Shown here: positions 6,342 to 12,489 of the stretch, one piece after another
Layout: the number at the start of each line of letters is the position of its first letter
Numbering within the stretch: position 1 is the first letter of the stretch
Assembly: GCA_038203635.1 (NCBI GenBank)
Contig: JBBRDT010000092.1
Location: 1-12,489, forward strand
Direction of reading: 5' to 3'
Source of the DNA: DASRIA01 sp038203635
Lineage (GTDB): Bacteria; Actinomycetota; Thermoleophilia; Solirubrobacterales; JBBDJG01
DNA length: 12,489 nucleotides
Notes under the pieces: model-generated
Told to the model about the DNA's origin: nothing
What the model saw: the letters and a program-made list of their open reading frames with translations, nothing else
Database searches by the model: none
Translations under genes and position numbers: made by a program

Positions 6342-7163
6342 ATGAGCGAATTCGTGAGCGTGCAGGACCAGGGACACGTCCGGCATCTGATCCTCGACCG
6401 GCCGGAGAAGCGCAATGCCATCCACCACGCCATGGTGCTCGAACTGCGCGACGCGGCGCGTGAGGCGGCCGACGACCACGACGTCTGGTGCGTGGTGCTG
6501 CGCGGCGAGGGAGCTGCCTTCAGCGCCGGGATCGACGTGTTCCAGCTGGGCGGCCTCGCCGGTACCGAGAACCTGCGCCCGTTCCGGCGGCACTGCATCG
6601 AGGCGGTGAACCTGCTCGAGGAGATGACGAAGCCGGTGGTGGCCCAGATCCACGGGCCCTGCCTGGGACTGGGCGCGGAGATCGCCCTCGCCTGCGACCT
6701 ACGGGTGATGGCCGATGACGTCCGGTTCGGGCTGCCCGAGACAAAGCTCGGCCTGATCCCGGACGTGGGCGGCTCCAGCCGCCTGCCCGCGGTCGTCGGC
6801 CTCGGCATCGCGAAGGAGCTGCTGATGACCGGCCGCACGATCGACGCGGCCGAGTGCTACCGCATCGGAGCGGCGAATCGCCTCGCGCCCGCGGCGGAGC
6901 TCGAGACGGTCACCCAGGAGCTGGTCGACGAGCTGCTTGCGGCGTCGCCGCTGGCGGTGGGCTTTGCGAAGCGCGTCGCGGACGGGATCGCCAAGCCGAC
7001 CCTCGCGGCATCGCTCGAGCAGGAGGTGTCCTTTCAGCAGATCCTGGTCGCGACCGACGACTTCCGCGAGGCCGGCGCCGCGTTCATGGAAAAGCGCGAG
7101 CCGCGTTTCACCGGCGCGCCACCGGGCGCGACCCCGAAGGTGCCGGAGGCCGAGACGGCCTAG
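6342..7163 (+). CDS. Enoyl-CoA hydratase/isomerase family protein
   Basis: This 273-residue crotonase-fold enzyme has normal family length. The oxyanion-hole segments are AFSAGIDV (59-66) and GPCLGLGAEI (105-114). Both catalytic glutamates of true hydratases are present: Glu113 in GAE and Glu133 in LPETKLG. IPDVGG follows at 139-144. This supports hydration of a 2-enoyl-CoA rather than only isomerase or hydrolase chemistry, though the exact substrate is open. The C-terminal 20 or so residues are Pro/Ala-rich. The ATG at 6342 has GGGAGG seven bases upstream. It diverges from the 3-hydroxyacyl-CoA dehydrogenase, which probably acts on its product. Its TAG stop (7161-7163) overlaps the stop of the convergent membrane-protein gene within CTAG. 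Confidence 0.93.
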   Translation: MSEFVSVQDQGHVRHLILDRPEKRNAIHHAMVLELRDAAREAADDHDVWCVVLRGEGAAFSAGIDVFQLGGLAGTENLRPFRRHCIEAVNLLEEMTKPVVAQIHGPCLGLGAEIALACDLRVMADDVRFGLPETKLGLIPDVGGSSRLPAVVGLGIAKELLMTGRTIDAAECYRIGAANRLAPAAELETVTQELVDELLAASPLAVGFAKRVADGIAKPTLAASLEQEVSFQQILVATDDFREAGAAFMEKREPRFTGAPPGATPKVPEAETA

Positions 7164-8782
7164 CGACCCGAAGTCCCCTTCGTTGATGCATTTGCCCCCT
7201 CATAGGGGGGCAAATCGAACATCGAAGGGTTTGGGGTCGGTTTGCGCTCGCCCGTGAGCAGCGCGACGGCGATCAGCGGGAACACCCAGGCCAGATACGT
7301 GTAGCTCCAGTAGTTCGCCGCGAGCTGAACCGCCAGCAGGTTCGCGGCGCCGAGCGCCGCCATGCGGCGCGGGTCCGCGGCCAGCGCGCGATCGGATCGC
7401 AGGCGCATGCAGGCTCCCGCGATGCCGGCGATCACCCCCGCCTGGAACACGGTCTGGGCCCCGCTCGCGCCCAGCAGCGTCCACGGGGACAGCAGGGAGC
7501 CCCGCTCGGCCTGGAAGGAGACCGCCTCGACCATGTCCCCGATACCGCCGACCCCGCCGACGCCGGCCAGCACAGCGGCCACTCCGGCCGTCACGACCAC
7601 GGCGACGCCCAGCGCCCGGCCCCGCTGCCGGGCCGCGGCGATCCACAGCGGAACGATCGCCAGCGGAGCGAGCTTCACCCAACCGGCTGCCACGAGCGCG
7701 CCGGTCGAGCCTGCTGCCAGCGCAAGCGCAACCAGCGCCGCGGCGACCACGTCGTTCGATCCGCTCGACGCGGCGATCATCACGGGCGGGAAGGCAAGCA
7801 TCGCGACCGCTGCCCGAGCACCGCTGCCGCCGATGCGCCGCACTGCCATGCCCAGCGCCCCCGCCGCGACAAGCGCAAAGCCGGTCGCCACCCACAGGGC
7901 GCCCTCCAGGCTGTCGAAGCCATCGCGCACGGGCGCCAGGAGCGCTCCCGGGACATAGGCCAGGTATGCCAGCAGTGGATAGGTGTCCCCGTGTACCAGC
8001 TCACCCTGCGCCAGGTTGCCGTAGGGCAGCGCCCCGTCGAGCAGCGTCGTCGCCCCGGCCATCGACGCGAACGCGACGTCACTGACCAGTCCTCCCGGGA
8101 TGGATAGAAGGACGAGCGCCACCGCCGCTCCCGCTACGCAGGCCCGCCGGGTCCAACGTGAGAGCCGCTCGAAGACGAACTGCCCTGAGCCCGGGGAGGT
8201 GGCAAGCGCGGCACTCGCACAACGGGCCGTCAGGTACACGAGCAGCACGGAGGCGCACAGCACACTCCAGCCCAAGTAGCGCTCGTTCAGCAGCACGATC
8301 GGCGCGACGAATCCAGCCAGCACGGCGACATCGAGGTTCTCTACGCGCAGCAGCGGCAGGCGTAGCGTTGCGAGCCCGAACAACGCCAGCAGCGCGACGA
8401 GCGCCAGGCCTCGCTGCCCCACGTCGCTGCCGAGGCGCGCGTTCCCGTTCTCGTAGCGGTTGAGGCTCGTCACCGCGCCCCGGCGGGGGACTGCCGCCTC
8501 CAGCACGATCCGTGAGCCGTTGAAGAAGCTGATTCGTGTGGTGCCGGCGTCGAGGGCCGTTGTCACAACGCGATCGAAGCCAAGCCGCGCGAGATGCTCG
8601 CGCGCAGGCGCACTGTCCAGCACGGCGGCCTGCGCCGCGTCGCGGGAAGGGCGGGCGGCTGATCCGTCGCCGGCCCGCAGCGCGACGAGCGCCGCCAGCG
8701 CGACGCAGAACACGAGCGCGACCAGGATGGGCGTACGCCCCGGCGCGCCGAGCCTGGTCCCGTGTCGGGTGAGGACGGCCAC
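7160..8782 (-). CDS. Polytopic membrane protein, GT-C glycosyltransferase-like
   Basis: This 540-residue integral membrane protein has roughly 11-13 predicted helices. The first is at about 18-36. A soluble segment (about 37-122) follows, then helices from 124 to 510. The loop with DGALPYGN (249-256) and HGDTYPLLAYLAYVPG (264-279), plus GWVKLAPLAIVPLW (367-380), resembles polyprenol-phosphate-dependent GT-C transferases of the GT87/DUF2029 type. If so, it would transfer a sugar outside the membrane, but no acceptor is known. The GTG start at 8782 lies 33 bases after the lyase stop, probably the third gene of that operon; no clear Shine-Dalgarno is visible. The last 30 or so codons run through a large hairpin, giving an odd tail (SMFDLPPYEGANAST). 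No link to acyl-CoA chemistry is visible. Confidence 0.8.
   Translation of the reverse strand: MAVLTRHGTRLGAPGRTPILVALVFCVALAALVALRAGDGSAARPSRDAAQAAVLDSAPAREHLARLGFDRVVTTALDAGTTRISFFNGSRIVLEAAVPRRGAVTSLNRYENGNARLGSDVGQRGLALVALLALFGLATLRLPLLRVENLDVAVLAGFVAPIVLLNERYLGWSVLCASVLLVYLTARCASAALATSPGSGQFVFERLSRWTRRACVAGAAVALVLLSIPGGLVSDVAFASMAGATTLLDGALPYGNLAQGELVHGDTYPLLAYLAYVPGALLAPVRDGFDSLEGALWVATGFALVAAGALGMAVRRIGGSGARAAVAMLAFPPVMIAASSGSNDVVAAALVALALAAGSTGALVAAGWVKLAPLAIVPLWIAAARQRGRALGVAVVVTAGVAAVLAGVGGVGGIGDMVEAVSFQAERGSLLSPWTLLGASGAQTVFQAGVIAGIAGACMRLRSDRALAADPRRMAALGAANLLAVQLAANYWSYTYLAWVFPLIAVALLTGERKPTPNPSMFDLPPYEGANASTKGTSGR
7176..7229. terminator. Large hairpin at a convergent gene end (terminator or palindromic element)
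   Basis: Inner stem: 7190-7199 (ATTTGCCCCC) pairs perfectly with 7206-7215, loop TCATAG. Outer stem: CCCTTCG (7176-7182) pairs with CGAAGGG (7223-7229). The hairpin starts 13 bases after the hydratase stop, so it could end that transcript, but the downstream T run is poor (GTTTGG). On the minus strand it lies inside the last codons of the membrane-protein gene, before its stop. Confidence 0.65.
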
Positions 8783-8815
8783 ACTGCCAAACGTCGGCAG
8801 CCGGGCGGACCGCGA

Positions 8816-9736
8816 TTAGGACCGGTGCCAGTCCACCGGGCCCGCCGTCAGCAGATGTCCGCTCAACGGCCGCCCGAGGACCTCCTGGGCGCGACGCGCG
8901 CAGCCCAGCAGCCGCTCGAGGTCGATCCCCGTCTCGAGCCCCATCTCGTGCAGCATCGACACGAGGTCCTCCGTCGCGATGTTCCCGGTGGCTCCGCGCG
9001 GGACGGGACAGCCGCCGAGCTCGCCGAACGAGCTCTCGAACGAGTCGATACCCGACTCGAGGGCGGCCAGCACATTCGCGAGGCCCTGACCCCGCGTGTT
9101 GTGAAAGTGGGCGGTTAGCTCCACACCCGGCAGCTCGCCGCGGGCGCGTTCGAAGAAGCCGCGCACCTGCATCGGATTAGCCATGCCGGTGGTGTCACCG
9201 AACGCGACCTCCTCGCATCCGGCGGCGGCGAGCCGCCGCGCGATCGAGAACACGCGCTCGATCGGCACGTCGCCCTCGTACGGGCATCCGAACGACACCG
9301 AGATCACGCCCTCGCAGCGCAGCCCAGCATCCCGCGCCCGCCCGACCACCTGCTCCAGCCCCGAGAGCGACTCCTCGACCGACCGATTGACGTTCTTCTT
9401 GTTGTGCGTCTCGCTCGCAGACAGGAACAGATTCACCTCGTCGAGCTCGAAGTCGCCGGCAAGCGCGCGCTCGAGCCCGCGCTCGTTCGGGATCAACACG
9501 GAGTACGACACGTCGGGATTGCGCGTCATCGCGCGCAGCACGTCCTCCGCATCCGACAACTGGGGGATCACGTCCGGGCGCACGAACGACGTCACCTCCA
9601 AACGCCGGAGGCCCGTCTGCGAGAGGCAGTCGATCAGCGCGACCTTGTCCTCGGTCGCGATCACCTCCGGCTCGTTCTGGAAGCCATCGCGAGGACCCAC
9701 CTCGCGAACCCGGATACTGCTCGGGATATACGGCAT
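8816..9736 (-). CDS. Hydroxymethylglutaryl-CoA lyase family protein
   Basis: This 306-residue TIM-barrel protein is of the HMGL family, which splits (S)-HMG-CoA or a close analogue into acetyl-CoA (or a longer 3-oxoacyl product) and a keto acid. Visible residues are Arg16-Asp17 in VGPRDGFQNE (catalytic Arg and metal Asp), His210 and His212 in AHFHNTRGQG (metal), catalytic Cys243 in LGGCPVPRGATGN and Asn252. Their spacing matches human HMGCL (Arg41, Asp42, His233, His235, Cys266, Asn275) apart from a short N-terminal difference. PVPRG replaces the usual PYAKG after the Cys, which hints at a variant substrate. The ATG at 9736 is six bases after the stop of the upstream dehydrogenase, so translation is likely coupled; the membrane-protein gene follows. 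Leucine or branched-acid breakdown is the likely role. Confidence 0.92.
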   Translation of the reverse strand: MPYIPSSIRVREVGPRDGFQNEPEVIATEDKVALIDCLSQTGLRRLEVTSFVRPDVIPQLSDAEDVLRAMTRNPDVSYSVLIPNERGLERALAGDFELDEVNLFLSASETHNKKNVNRSVEESLSGLEQVVGRARDAGLRCEGVISVSFGCPYEGDVPIERVFSIARRLAAAGCEEVAFGDTTGMANPMQVRGFFERARGELPGVELTAHFHNTRGQGLANVLAALESGIDSFESSFGELGGCPVPRGATGNIATEDLVSMLHEMGLETGIDLERLLGCARRAQEVLGRPLSGHLLTAGPVDWHRS

Positions 9737-9742
9737 TACGGC

Positions 9743-10495
9743 CTAGATCATGCCAAGGCCGCCGCTGACTCCCAGCGTCTGGCCCGTTACGTACGACGAA
9801 TCCGGCGAGCAGAGGAAGGCGATCGAGGCCGCAACCTCGTCGGGCGTCCCCATCCGGCGCACGGCGGTGGAGCCCACCATCGTCTTCACCACCTTCTCGC
9901 CCAGCCCTCCCGCAAGCTCGGTCGTGGCACGGTTCAGCAGCGGCGTGTCGATCGGCCCGGGGGCGACGGCGTTGCAGAGCACGTTGAAGCGCCCGCCCTC
10001 CCGCGCGATGGTCTTGGTGAAGGCGATCACGCCACCCTTGGCCGCCGAGTACGCGGCCGACCCCGACGAGCCGACTCGCCCAGCCTCCGAGGCGACGTTC
10101 ACGATCCGGCCGCCGGCGCGCTCGATCATGCCGGGCAGCACCGCGTGTGTCGCGCGCAGCACCCCCATCAGGTTGATGTCCACCACCCGCGCCCACAGTT
10201 CCTCGTCGGTGTCCTTGAAGAAGCCGAACCAGTCGGTGCCCGCGTTGTTGACGAGGATGGAAACCGGCCCGATGTCGCGCTCGACGCGCCCCACCGCGTG
10301 CCGCACGGAATAGGAGCTGGTCACGTCCATCTCGAAGTCGCGGCAGTTGAGCTCGCCTGCAACCTCCCGCGCGCCCTCGAGGTTGATGTCGCACACCGCG
10401 ACCTGCGCACCCTCGGCGGCCAGTCGCCGGCATGTCGCAGCCCCGATGCCGCTTGCGCCCCCGGTCACGATCGCCGTCTGCCCCTCGAGTCTCAT
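9743..10495 (-). CDS. FabG-like SDR, resembling 2-hydroxycyclohexanecarboxyl-CoA dehydrogenase (BadH)
   Basis: This 250-residue classical SDR has the motifs TGGASGIG (11-18), NNAG (83-86), Asn108, Ser136, Tyr149 and Lys153. Asp36 at the end of the second strand suggests NAD preference. ASEAGRVGSSGSAAY (135-149), PGPIDTPLL (179-187) and the ending VSGGLGMI (243-250) recall BadH of Rhodopseudomonas, which oxidises a cyclic 2-hydroxyacyl-CoA. That is a memory-based family resemblance, not proof of substrate; a general 3-hydroxyacyl-CoA or alcohol dehydrogenase remains possible. The ATG at 10495 has no Shine-Dalgarno, but TAGGCT ends seven bases upstream, compatible with a leaderless mRNA. It is the first gene of the operon with the HMG-CoA-lyase-like gene and diverges from the P450. 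Confidence 0.9.
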   Translation of the reverse strand: MRLEGQTAIVTGGASGIGAATCRRLAAEGAQVAVCDINLEGAREVAGELNCRDFEMDVTSSYSVRHAVGRVERDIGPVSILVNNAGTDWFGFFKDTDEELWARVVDINLMGVLRATHAVLPGMIERAGGRIVNVASEAGRVGSSGSAAYSAAKGGVIAFTKTIAREGGRFNVLCNAVAPGPIDTPLLNRATTELAGGLGEKVVKTMVGSTAVRRMGTPDEVAASIAFLCSPDSSYVTGQTLGVSGGLGMI

Positions 10496-10552
10496 GCGCG
10501 GCAGCCTAACGCGTGATGGACTTCACGGACCGCGCGACACCAGGAGAGTAAA
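10496..10552. promoter_or_regulatory. Divergent promoter region, SDR operon / P450
   Basis: The 57-base gap carries, on the minus strand, TAGGCT (10508 to 10503), seven bases before the SDR ATG: a possible leaderless -10. On the plus strand a strong Shine-Dalgarno, AGGAGAG (10542-10548), sits four bases before TTG at 10553 and decides that start over the ATG at 10565, which would be 16 bases away. No inverted-repeat operator is obvious. Confidence 0.45.
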
Positions 10553-11920
10553 TTGACGTTCACGATGTCGCTGCCTCCAGGTCCACGCGCGCCGGCCGCA
10601 GTCCAGATGTGGGAGTGGATCGCGCGCCCCATCCAGTTCCTCGAGCGTGCGTCGCAGCGCTACGGCGACGTCTTCACGGTGCGCTTTCCGATCGGGACCG
10701 TGGTCTTCATCGCCGACCCCGCCGTGATCAAGCAGGTCTTCACGGGCGACCCCGACACGTTCCACGCCGGCGAGGCGAACGCGACCCCGCTCGAGCCGCT
10801 GATGGGCCGCAACTCCGTGTTGCTGCTCGACGGCAAGGAGCACATGCGCCAGCGCAAGCTGATGCTGCCCTCCTTCCACGGCGAGCGGATGCAGCGCTAC
10901 GGCGACGTGATGCGTGAGGTCGCGGAGGAGGAGATCGCGCGCTGGCCCGTGGGCGAGCCGTTCGGCCTGCGGCCGCGAACCCAGGAGATCACGTTGCAGA
11001 TCATCATGCGCACGGTGTTCGGCATCGACGACGCCGAGCGGCTCGCGCGGCTGGGAGAGCGGCTCTCCGCGATGCTCGAGATCGGCAACCAGAGCCGAGC
11101 GCTCGCCGCAATCGCCCTGCCTCAGGTCCGCCGCACGGTCGGGCGCGGCATCTGGAAACGCTTCCTGCGCCTGCGCGGCGCCGCCGACGCCGAGATATAC
11201 GACGTGATTGCCCGGCGCCGCCGCGCCACCGACGTCGAGGCGCGCGACGACGTCCTGTCGATCCTGCTGCAAGCCCGAGACGAAGAGGGCCGCGCGCTCA
11301 CCGACGAAGAGCTGCGCGACGAGCTGATGACCCTGCTGGTCGCGGGACACGAGACGACGGCGACCTCGCTTGCATGGGCATTCGAGCTGCTCCTGCGCCA
11401 CCGCCCGCAGCTCGCGCGCCTCCAGGCCGAGATCGAGAGCGGCAACGACGACGGCGAGTACCTCGACGCCGTGATCAAGGAGACGCTGCGCATCCGGCCC
11501 GTGGTGCCCGGGGTCATCCGCAAGCTGACCGCTCCGATCGAGCTTGCCGGATACGAGATCCCGGCCGGCATGCGTGTCGCGCCGAACATCTACCTCACGC
11601 ACAGGCGGCCGGACGTGTACCCCGAGCCGGAGCGCTTTCGCCCCGAGCGCTTCATCGAGCGCCCGGCGGAGACGTATTCGTGGATCCCGTTCGGCGGCGG
11701 CGTGCGCCGATGCCTCGGCGCGGCATTCGCGACCTATGAGATGAAGGTCGTGATCCCGGCGATCCTGCGAGCCGTGCGAATGCGCACGGTCAGCGACCAG
11801 CCGGAGCGCATCCGCCGGCGCGCGGTCACGTTCGTTCCCGAGCACGACGGAACGGTCGTTGTGGAGGAGTTCCGGCGCAAGCGTCCGCGACCCGCGCGGG
11901 CCGAGGCCGTCCCGGCCTGA
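10553..11920 (+). CDS. Cytochrome P450, CYP135/CYP138-like
   Basis: This 455-residue soluble-type haem monooxygenase has no N-terminal membrane anchor. In order: a proline-rich start (LPPGPRAP, 7-14), the I-helix AGHETT (264-269) for oxygen activation, the K-helix ExxR (Glu310/Arg313), PERFRPERF (359-367) and the haem loop FGGGVRRCLG (380-389) with the axial Cys387. The start resembles mycobacterial CYP135/CYP138 proteins, whose substrates are poorly known. The Arg-rich C-terminus (RRKRPRPARA) is a short extension. The TTG start is supported by AGGAGAG upstream; an internal ATG four codons later is the alternative. No ferredoxin or reductase gene is adjacent, so redox partners come from elsewhere. 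It is divergent from the BadH-like operon and followed by npdG 45 bases later. Hydroxylation of a lipid, terpenoid or alicyclic substrate is inference. Confidence 0.93.
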   Translation: MTFTMSLPPGPRAPAAVQMWEWIARPIQFLERASQRYGDVFTVRFPIGTVVFIADPAVIKQVFTGDPDTFHAGEANATPLEPLMGRNSVLLLDGKEHMRQRKLMLPSFHGERMQRYGDVMREVAEEEIARWPVGEPFGLRPRTQEITLQIIMRTVFGIDDAERLARLGERLSAMLEIGNQSRALAAIALPQVRRTVGRGIWKRFLRLRGAADAEIYDVIARRRRATDVEARDDVLSILLQARDEEGRALTDEELRDELMTLLVAGHETTATSLAWAFELLLRHRPQLARLQAEIESGNDDGEYLDAVIKETLRIRPVVPGVIRKLTAPIELAGYEIPAGMRVAPNIYLTHRRPDVYPEPERFRPERFIERPAETYSWIPFGGGVRRCLGAAFATYEMKVVIPAILRAVRMRTVSDQPERIRRRAVTFVPEHDGTVVVEEFRRKRPRPARAEAVPA

Positions 11921-11965
11921 GCGGCCGGCTAGAGGCAGCAGCCCTGCATGTAGCCTTCCCCGCTG

Positions 11966-12489
11966 ATGGCGGGCCGTGAGGACATCGCACAGGCCAGGCA
12001 GACCGTCACGATCATCGGCGGGACGGGGGCGCTCGGATTCGGGCTTGCCGTGCGCTGGGCGATCGCCGGAGTGCCGATCGTGATCGGGTCGCGCGACGCG
12101 GCCCGCGCACAGGAGGTTGCGACGCGGGTGAGCGAGCGCGCCACCGAGGGCGGCGCAACGGACCCTCGTGTCGAAGGGCTGCAGAACGAGGATGCAGCGG
12201 GACGGGCGAGCACGGTCGTGCTGGCCGTGCCCTTCCGCGCACAGGCGGAGAACCTCGCGAACCTGCGCAACTCCATGCAACCCCAGACGATCCTCGTCGA
12301 CGCGACGGTACCGCTGGCGGCCGCGGTCGGCGGCCGCGCCACCCGGACGCTGGGCGTGTGGCAGGGATCAGCCGCGCAGCAGGCCGCCGAGATGGCGCCG
12401 CGCGGCGTCGCGGTGGTCGCCGCCCTGCACACCGTCAGCGCCGCCGCGCTGTCGGACCCCTTGCAGCCGATGGACGAGGACGTGCTCCT
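11966..12489 (+). CDS. npdG: Coenzyme F420:NADP oxidoreductase (NpdG), N-terminal part, cut by window edge
   Basis: The frame from ATG 11966 stays open to the window end (174 codons). It shows the NADP-binding loop TIIGGTGALGFGLA (15-28), IGSRD (39-43; the Arg suits the NADP phosphate), VVLAVPFRAQ, LVDATVPL and a segment VVAALHTVSAAAL near residue 160. All are characteristic of NADPH-dependent F420 reductases, which exchange hydride between NADP and F420. About 40-50 C-terminal residues should lie beyond the edge. There is no Shine-Dalgarno; TAGCCT (11951-11956) ends nine bases before the ATG, compatible with a very short leader. In other actinobacteria F420-biosynthesis genes may follow, which could be checked downstream. 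The gene implies that this organism makes or uses F420. Confidence 0.88.
   Translation, partial: MAGREDIAQARQTVTIIGGTGALGFGLAVRWAIAGVPIVIGSRDAARAQEVATRVSERATEGGATDPRVEGLQNEDAAGRASTVVLAVPFRAQAENLANLRNSMQPQTILVDATVPLAAAVGGRATRTLGVWQGSAAQQAAEMAPRGVAVVAALHTVSAAALSDPLQPMDEDVL

Noticed and set aside
10565..11920. P450 starting at the ATG at 10565
   Set aside because: The strong AGGAGAG is 16 bases away; the TTG at 10553 has ideal spacing. It remains a secondary option.
10523..12280. Long minus-strand open frame opposite the P450 and npdG
   Set aside because: Translation is His/Arg/Leu-rich with no motif, while the plus strand holds all conserved P450 and NpdG residues.
1..12489. CRISPR array, prophage, toxin-antitoxin or defence system
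   Set aside because: No regularly spaced repeats, phage genes or paired small genes are seen; apart from the IS end the region is metabolic.

Overview
The window looks like chromosomal DNA from a high-GC actinobacterium. Several features suggest this: GC-rich third codon positions, GTG and TTG starts, possible leaderless promoters, a CYP135/138-type cytochrome P450 and the start of a coenzyme F420:NADP oxidoreductase gene. A deep lineage such as Thermoleophilia is possible, but that is an impression from gene style and was not tested. Eleven genes are supported: nine complete ones, a transposase cut by the left edge and an F420:NADP oxidoreductase gene cut by the right edge.

Layout. Positions 1-147: the right end of an IS481-like insertion sequence, apparently inserted in a CTAG target that is also the stop codon of the next gene. 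Positions 143-2086 (-): an acetyl-CoA-synthetase-like acyl-CoA ligase. Diverging from it, 2124-2861 (+) is a short-chain dehydrogenase, followed by a small APH-fold kinase at 2905-3582 (+) and a strong terminator at 3598-3635. Positions 3636-3848 are a non-coding stretch of about 55% GC with a perfect 22-bp palindrome. Positions 3849-6286 (-): a two-gene operon, 3-hydroxyacyl-CoA dehydrogenase then acyl-CoA carboxylase beta subunit, with a TTGA stop/start overlap. Diverging from it, 6342-7163 (+) is an enoyl-CoA hydratase. Positions 7160-10495 (-): a three-gene operon of FabG/BadH-like dehydrogenase, HMG-CoA-lyase-family protein and a polytopic GT-C-like membrane protein. Diverging from it, 10553-11920 (+) is a cytochrome P450, followed by npdG from 11966.

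Most genes fit one theme: activation of a carboxylic acid to its CoA thioester, then carboxylation, hydration, 3-hydroxy oxidation and HMG-CoA-type lyase cleavage. Carboxyltransferase, hydratase and HMG-type lyase together are the core of degradation of 3-methyl-branched acyl-CoAs, such as leucine or acyclic terpenoid acids. The P450 could supply an oxygenated substrate. No acyl-CoA dehydrogenase, thiolase or biotin-carrying alpha subunit lies in the window, so the pathway and substrate are inferred. No CRISPR array, RNA gene, phage genes or defence system was found. The most unusual points are the insertion sequence sitting on a stop codon, the hairpin inside the last codons of the membrane protein, and the palindrome island.
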